This document shows, piece by piece, positions 6,801 through 8,998 of a stretch of 8,998 nt of DNA. Made by a program: the position numbers and the translations under genes. Each line of letters starts with the position of its first letter. Positions within the stretch are counted from its first letter, which is position 1. The notes beneath the pieces were generated by a model that was not told where the DNA came from, did not search any database, and worked only from the letters and a program-made list of their open reading frames with translations. Origin of the DNA: CAYXZP01 sp964469485 (GTDB lineage Bacteria > Desulfobacterota > Binatia > UBA1149 > CAYXZP01); assembly GCA_964469485.1 (NCBI GenBank), contig CAYXZP010000085.1, positions 1-8,998 on the forward strand. Reading direction: 5' to 3'.

Positions 6801-7361
6801 ATAGAGGCCGTGGGGCACGCTGAAAGCTATGTCGGCCACGAAGCCGCAGGGCGCGCTCGTGTCGTTGGCCGCCGCCGGCGTGGGCGTGGCAAAACAACGT
6901 TCGGTCATGAGGTCCGCGGCCAGCCCGTATGAGACGTCGGCCCTTTGTTCGGGGAACCCGGGCGCGTAGGCATGCTCTACGGTGAGACCGTCCGGGCGGA
7001 CAAGGGCCAGATACTCGCCGCCGCCCGATAGCTTGAAGTTGGTGTGCAGCTCGGCGCCAGCACCGCTGCGGTCCTTCCCCGAGGCAAAGACGAGCAGATA
7101 GCCGCCCGGCGCGAGCGTGAGCGAGGGAAGTCCCCACTTGTCCGGCCTGCCGTCGTTGTCGGTCAGATACCAGCCGGCGACATCAACCGCTTCGGCACCG
7201 TCGTTGTGGAGTTCGAGCCAGTCGACGAAGTCGCCGTCCTCGTCGGCGATGACCGAGTCATTGACGGCCAGCAGCTCGCTTATGACGAGCGCGTGGGCGG
7301 GTGCGCCCCAAGCGAGACAGACAAGGAGAGCGGCCAGGCCACTGTTACGTACAAGACGCAT
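3873..7361 (-). CDS. Secreted CotH kinase-like protein with lamin-tail domains
   Basis: This is a 1162-residue exported mosaic protein. Residues 1-24 (MRLVRNSGLAALLVCLAWGA...) are a signal peptide. Residues 25-130 form a lamin-tail domain (ISELLAVN, DWLELHNDG, GWYLTDND). Residues 180-253 are a chitobiase-C/Fn3-like domain (RYTTDASTPT). Residues 300-640 are CotH kinase-like, with LRIQGGAGR and KKHAF (357-374), GLYWGLYRMTERPDAAF (451-467), DWDWHNW (538-544) and FFSWDAEYI (558-566). Asp/Asn near 538-543 and Asp562 sit where CotH kinases keep metal-binding residues. Residues 690-771 repeat the chitobiase-C-like fold (VYYTDDGSDP), and 775-915 form a second lamin-tail domain (ITEIMYNP, EFVEVANL). 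Residues 941-1158 hold four Cys-pair modules. CotH proteins phosphorylate secreted proteins in spore-formers; the target here is unknown. The ATG at 7361 is chosen because it opens a clean signal peptide; the frame extends upstream to 7523, but those 54 residues are Arg/Ser-rich and overlap the small upstream gene. It is probably in an operon with that gene. Confidence 0.87.
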   Translation of the reverse strand: MRLVRNSGLAALLVCLAWGAPAHALVISELLAVNDSVIADEDGDFVDWLELHNDGAEAVDVAGWYLTDNDGRPDKWGLPSLTLAPGGYLLVFASGKDRSGAGAELHTNFKLSGGGEYLALVRPDGLTVEHAYAPGFPEQRADVSYGLAADLMTERCFATPTPAAANDTSAPCGFVADIAFSVPHGLYEAAFTVELSTATSGAVIRYTTDASTPTDSNGELYTAPISVGATTLLRAVATAGGLLASPVATASYIFLDDVLVQSAADLPAEYPDKWGYSVDADYGMDPDVVDDPAYSGEIKDGLRSIATVSVVTDVGNLFGQQEGIYVHTKRRGVEWERPVSVELIIPDGEGFQVNCGLRIQGGAGRNPRVKKHAFRMLFKSEYGPTRLRYPLFEDSDVDSFNTVSLTSRYNHSWHNSSDRALYIRDTWAKDTQLDMGHPSGHSRYVHLYLNGLYWGLYRMTERPDAAFMSSYLGGDEEDWDVIKSASTVAGDREAWDLLQDLADAGLESAGNYQAVIDMLDVTNFIDYLILNIYGENSDWDWHNWIASRQRSADGKFRFFSWDAEYILENANANASGKNYRDAPTSVYSDLRKENAEFRVLFGDRVHKHLLNDGALTPGRVAARFQRRADEIYSALIGESARWGDKSYSDPFTRDEHWLVERQWLMLSYFPRRTELALEDFVGAGLYPAVAAPVLSQRGGPVPPGHQLNITAPTGTVYYTDDGSDPRMTGGGLAASAREVTGPLAVDAGVDVSARALAAGEWSALERARFTMDRGLRITEIMYNPAATDESLEFVEVANLAASPLDLTGVRFTRGVDFDMPATSLAAGQYGLVVADTAAFEAEYGSGALILGQYTGRLANGGERLRIKDAAGDTVQQVDFDDAWYGTSDGAGHSLVLFDLAGAATELDDASVWRASAAAGGSPGQADAASGTPVAPEADPASFMCYRVRENDAGTDFDGALAELSDTFESGITYKVRKVDSVCLADQATTHLEAYRIKEDRGQPRHERRRELKLSNRFGPLFIDTNKPRSLLVPTAVSVDAAVAPPMVGAHTVDHYKCYKVKMSRDRPRYFPTKAQTGFKDMLEDRDYALKRPRTFCTAVSVDGETITDAASHLLCYPAKYSKFSSRHQKRYGIYSANRFGDGRLNTKKENEFCVPTSLVAGL
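3888..4541 (-). repeat. Four C-terminal Cys-pair modules of the CotH protein
   Basis: Residues 941-1158 contain four related units of about 45-50 residues. Each starts with an aromatic motif (FMCYRVRE, HLEAYRIKE, HYKCYKVKM, HLLCYPAKY), passes a variable K/R-rich middle with an F-G or D-F element (NRFGPL, NRFGDG), and ends in K-x-x-x-x-C/L-x-P-like (VDSVCLA, PRSLLVPT, PRTFCTA, ENEFCVPT). Units 1, 3 and 4 have one Cys at the start and one at the end; unit 2 lacks both. From memory such modules recur at the C-termini of secreted proteins of uncultured deltaproteobacteria and relatives; I cannot give a family name with certainty. Confidence 0.75.
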
Positions 7362-7374
7362 CGCGCAAGCCCAC

Positions 7375-7665
7375 TCAGCCCTTGCAGTTATTGCGGCTGA
7401 CCTTGTTGCCGCAGACCGGGCAACCGTCGAGCCATGGCCTAAGGACCAAGGTCGGCGCCGGCTCGGCCTTGCCGAGGAGAACCGGAGGCTTTGCGGGATC
7501 GCGATAGTAGATAGTGTTCTCATCGCCGGGCTCCGGACCGCTGAGCAAGCGGCTACCCTTCTCGGCCAGCATGCTTTCCCGCACGGTTATGACGTTGTAG
7601 CCGTCATCCCCCTCTATGCGGTCGCTGAGGTAACCGCTGTCTATCTTCCCTCCCAAAACGCCCAA
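7375..7665 (-). CDS. Small hypothetical protein with C-terminal CPVCG motif
   Basis: I do not recognise this protein. The frame ends at 7375, only 13 nt before the CotH gene start, on the same strand, so an operon is likely. The C-terminus reads LRPWLDGCPVCGNKVSRNNC plus KG, with three cysteines, of which CPVC looks like half of a zinc ribbon or a redox pair. The middle is ordinary soluble sequence (RLLSGPEPGDENTIYYRDP, KPPVLLGKAEPAPTLVL) with mostly G/C third positions, which supports real coding. There is no signal peptide. The start is uncertain: TTG at 7665 (96 residues) has no ribosome site, ATG at 7572 (65 residues) follows GGGAAAG, and coding-like sequence extends upstream of that ATG. 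An ATG with a good GGAG lies at 7682 but in another frame, so the gene may carry a frameshift. Confidence 0.45.
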   Translation of the reverse strand: MGVLGGKIDSGYLSDRIEGDDGYNVITVRESMLAEKGSRLLSGPEPGDENTIYYRDPAKPPVLLGKAEPAPTLVLRPWLDGCPVCGNKVSRNNCKG

Positions 7666-7688
7666 GGACTGACGCGTGTCATGACGAG

Positions 7689-7692
7689 CTCC
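7689..7692 (-). promoter_or_regulatory. Candidate Shine-Dalgarno (GGAG) for an ATG at 7682
   Basis: The reverse strand reads CTGGAGCTCGTCATG, with GGAG six nucleotides before an ATG at 7680-7682. That ATG opens only 13 codons (MTRVSPWAFWEGR) before a TAG at 7641-7643. It is the best-placed ribosome site upstream of the small CPVCG protein, which lies one frame away. Confidence 0.35.
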
Positions 7693-7799
7693 AGAGTGAG
7701 AATAACCAGCTTACCCCCCAGCCAACAGCAAGACGCAACGCGGCATTTTGGGCCTATGTCCGGTCGCCTGTGCGGCCTGGCCGTCCTATAAGAAAGGTC

Positions 7800-8324
7800 A
7801 TGGGCGACATACAGGAAAGGATGCTGAGGGCGGCCAAACTCGATGTCGACCTCTACGAAGAGGTCGAAGCCGACCGCACGGCTACCGCCCAGGCCACGGC
7901 GGTCGTGGCGCTGTCGGCGGCGGCCGCCGGGATCGGCAACCTGGCCAACGCAGGCGTGGGCGGCATCGTGGCTGCGGCCCTCGGAGCGTTGTTCGCATGG
8001 TACGTGTGGGCGCTGCTCACCTATCTTATCGGCACCAAGTTGTTGCCCGAGCCCACCACCAGCGCCGACCTCGGCGAGCTGCTGCGCACCATCGGCTTCT
8101 CGAGCTCTCCGGGTCTCATCCGCGTGTTCGGTATCATTCCCGGCCTCGGCGGCATCGCGTTCTCGGTGGCCGGTGTGTGGATGCTGGTGGCAATGGTCAT
8201 CGCCGTACGCCAAGCGCTCGATTACACGAGCACCTGGCGGGCGGTGGCGGTCTGCCTGGTGGGCTGGATCGTGCAGGCCATAATACTGGCCTCGGTCATC
8301 TCGATGCTCGGCGCCCCGGCCTAA
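7800..8324 (+). CDS. YIP1-family membrane protein
   Basis: This is a 174-residue membrane protein of the YIP1 domain type, a bacterial family of unknown function related in fold to eukaryotic Yip1 trafficking proteins. A short charged cytosolic N-terminus (AAKLDVDLYEEVEADRT) leads into about four to five hydrophobic segments: roughly residues 30-48, 53-80 (with WYVWALLTYLIGTKLL), 105-122, 124-143 and 152-171. The central loop LGELLRTIGFSSSPGLIRVF and the stretch AVRQALDYTSTWRAVAV are typical of the family. ATG 7800 is chosen because AAAGG lies just upstream and the family's N-terminal pattern starts here. An in-frame extension to 7770 adds only MRPGRPIRKV-type sequence. The gene is divergent from the small CPVCG gene, with a 117-nt space after 7682, and is followed by gene relics, so it is probably monocistronic. 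Confidence 0.8.
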   Translation: MGDIQERMLRAAKLDVDLYEEVEADRTATAQATAVVALSAAAAGIGNLANAGVGGIVAAALGALFAWYVWALLTYLIGTKLLPEPTTSADLGELLRTIGFSSSPGLIRVFGIIPGLGGIAFSVAGVWMLVAMVIAVRQALDYTSTWRAVAVCLVGWIVQAIILASVISMLGAPA

Positions 8325-8366
8325 CGCCCGCCACGGCACCGCGGACTCACGGGGCGCGAGAACAGC

Positions 8367-8468
8367 CCACTTCCCCCACTCGCCCTTGTCGCGCACCGCC
8401 TGCAGAAGGTCATAGTAGGCTGCTCGATGTTTCCGGAAGTAATAGGAGCGATAGAGCACGGGCGATAT
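8367..8468 (-). pseudogene. Fic-family protein, C-terminal fragment
   Basis: On the minus strand 34 codons read ISPVLYRSYYFRKHRAAYYD followed by LLQAVRDKGEWGKW. This strongly resembles the segment just after the Fic domain in Fic-family (AMP-transferase or transcription-regulator type) proteins: a P-x-L-Y-x-S-x-Y-F-x-x-x-R-x-x-Y-Y-D-x-L-x-x-V-R-x-x-G-x-W-x-x-W pattern. The active-site motif HxFxDGNGR should lie upstream, but the sequence upstream in this frame (SQRWPVYFRPHSKRAV) does not look like Fic, and the usual final FFLEG-type residues are replaced by unrelated sequence. Nothing else of a Fic gene is in the neighbourhood. The fragment cannot encode a working enzyme and is read as a relic. 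Confidence 0.6.
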
Positions 8469-8486
8469 GAGAACGGCGCGCTTGCT

Positions 8487-8702
8487 ATGCGGCCTAAAAT
8501 AGACCGGCCATCGCTGGGATTCGCAGCGGCCGGAAAGAGAACGGTGTTCTTGACCGTCCTCGGGTTATGGCTCGGCGGCGAGGCCTCCGGCGGACTGGTG
8601 ATCCTGGTCTCGGGCGACCTGGCCTTCGGCATGGTGTGGGGCTGGTGGCTCGTCTCGACCAAGGGCACGCCGCCGTGGGCGGGGCTGGCCGGGGTCTCAT
8701 AG
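8487..8702 (+). pseudogene. C-terminal half of a small multi-TM membrane protein
   Basis: The frame from ATG 8487 to TAG at 8700-8702 gives 71 residues with two hydrophobic segments: AAGKRTVFLTVLGLWLGGEA and LVILVSGDLAFGMVWGWWLV. An AAGK turn after the preceding helix and a GDLxF element inside the last helix resemble the second half of small four-TM proteins (about 120-150 residues) common in bacteria. The first two helices are missing: the in-frame sequence before 8487 is simply antisense to the Fic relic. Third positions are G/C-rich, as in real genes here. I read it as a decayed gene; a short standalone two-TM protein is possible. No Shine-Dalgarno is evident. Confidence 0.45.
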
Positions 8703-8998
8703 CAAAAGCCTTTAAAATCAGCAGCATAAGGGCTAATTGCTATAATTTCATTGCGGGCCACTATGGGCTGCTATACCCAATCCCACGAGTGATGAAGCCC
8801 GCGATCTTCACAGATGCCGCCCCCGGGGCAAGTCCGCCCCATCGAGACTGTCTCTGGGTTAACGCACGCATTTGTTCCCGACGGCCTTCCTCCCAAGTAA
8901 TCGTTGACAATCTCTTTTTCCAGAGCCCCGTGATCATCGTCGCTGACCTGCACAAACAACACGGCACGACATATTCACCGAAGGCATTTAGCGCGCAC
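8703..8998. other. Less GC-rich tail with no convincing gene
   Basis: After the membrane-protein relic the sequence becomes visibly more AT-rich (8703-8755 contains TTTAAAATCA and TATAATTTCA) before returning to mixed composition. No complete gene, RNA or repeat is recognisable. A TATAAT at 8741-8746 lacks a good -35 partner and has no gene downstream. One minus-strand ORF in this stretch is listed separately with low confidence. Confidence 0.4.
8771..8962 (-). CDS. Doubtful short ORF, possibly a gene fragment
   Basis: A 63-codon minus-strand frame opens at GTG 8962 (LFVQVSDDDHGALEKEIVND) and ends WDWV with a stop at 8771-8773. The first half is acidic, helix-like and protein-like; the second half has three Cys and several Gly (RTCPGGGICED). 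An in-frame TGA lies just upstream of the GTG, and no ribosome site is clear. Codon third positions are less G/C-rich than in the genes to the left. It matches nothing I recognise and may be a remnant or a chance frame. Confidence 0.2.
   Translation of the reverse strand: MLFVQVSDDDHGALEKEIVNDYLGGRPSGTNACVNPETVSMGRTCPGGGICEDRGLHHSWDWV

Noticed and set aside
6024..6932. 302-codon plus-strand open frame opposite the CotH kinase domain
   Set aside because: Antisense shadow rich in R, V and G with no family resemblance; the minus strand encodes recognisable CotH motifs here.
7362..7523. 54-residue N-terminal extension of the CotH protein
   Set aside because: The extension is Arg/Ser-rich, overlaps the coding-like small gene in another frame, and would bury the signal peptide that begins at ATG 7361.
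7641..8366. Minus-strand frame continuing from the Fic relic to 7641
   Set aside because: Only the first 32 or so codons from the GTG at 8459 resemble Fic; the remainder is antisense to the YIP1 gene and H/R/G-rich, so the frame is open by composition and not one gene.
8741..8746. Perfect TATAAT box
   Set aside because: At 17-nt spacing the upstream hexamer is TCAGCA, a poor -35 match, and no plus-strand gene follows in the window; it probably arises by chance in an AT-rich patch.
8469..8761. Minus-strand frame starting MARNEIIAISPYAADFKGF at 8761
   Set aside because: The first 25 residues look protein-like, but the rest is P/S/R-rich antisense of the membrane-protein relic; there is no ribosome site and no recognisable family.

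Overview
The window is GC-rich and dense with coding sequence. It suggests an uncultured, Gram-negative bacterium of the old 'Deltaproteobacteria'/Binatota type. That placement is an inference from three things: secreted proteins with myxobacterial-style Cys-rich repeats and Cys-pair modules, an RND/MMPL exporter, and an F420-type (deazaflavin) oxidoreductase. No rRNA, tRNA, CRISPR array, IS element or complete phage gene was seen.

Layout from left to right. (1) 1-331, minus: the N-terminus of an RND/MMPL-superfamily exporter, cut by the window edge. (2) 414-1139, plus: a TauE/SafE (TSUP) permease, divergent from the exporter. (3) 1136-3289, minus: a 717-residue secreted protein with a seven-bladed RCC1/BLIP-II-like propeller, a DUF4215-type Cys-rich repeat tract, a helical Cys-containing region and a C-terminal WAP-like four-disulfide core. 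Its stop codon shares a CTAG with that of the permease. (4) 3396-3860, plus: a DDN-type nitroreductase-family (F420-dependent) oxidoreductase, divergent from gene 3. (5) 3873-7361, minus: a 1162-residue secreted protein with lamin-tail domain, CotH kinase-like domain, chitobiase-C-like domain, second lamin-tail domain and four copies of a small Cys-pair module. (6) About 7375-7665, minus: a small hypothetical protein ending in a CPVCG motif, 13 nt upstream of gene 5, with start-site trouble that may be a frameshift. (7) 7800-8324, plus: a YIP1-family membrane protein. (8) 8367-8702: two abutting gene relics on opposite strands, a Fic-family C-terminal fragment (minus) and the C-terminal half of a small multi-TM protein (plus). 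(9) 8703-8998: less GC-rich sequence with only one doubtful short ORF.

The two large minus-strand genes dominate. Both encode exported, disulfide-rich mosaic proteins built from repeat modules, and are best read as surface or extracellular proteins of unknown target. The membrane and redox genes between them (exporter, TSUP permease, FDOR, YIP1) are separate transcription units and show no obvious shared pathway. The most unusual points are the propeller apparently inserted inside a single Cys-rich repeat, the WAP-like domain in a bacterial protein, the paired loss of cysteines in one of the four C-terminal modules of the CotH protein, and the back-to-back gene relics at the right end. I found no convincing new defence or mobile system.
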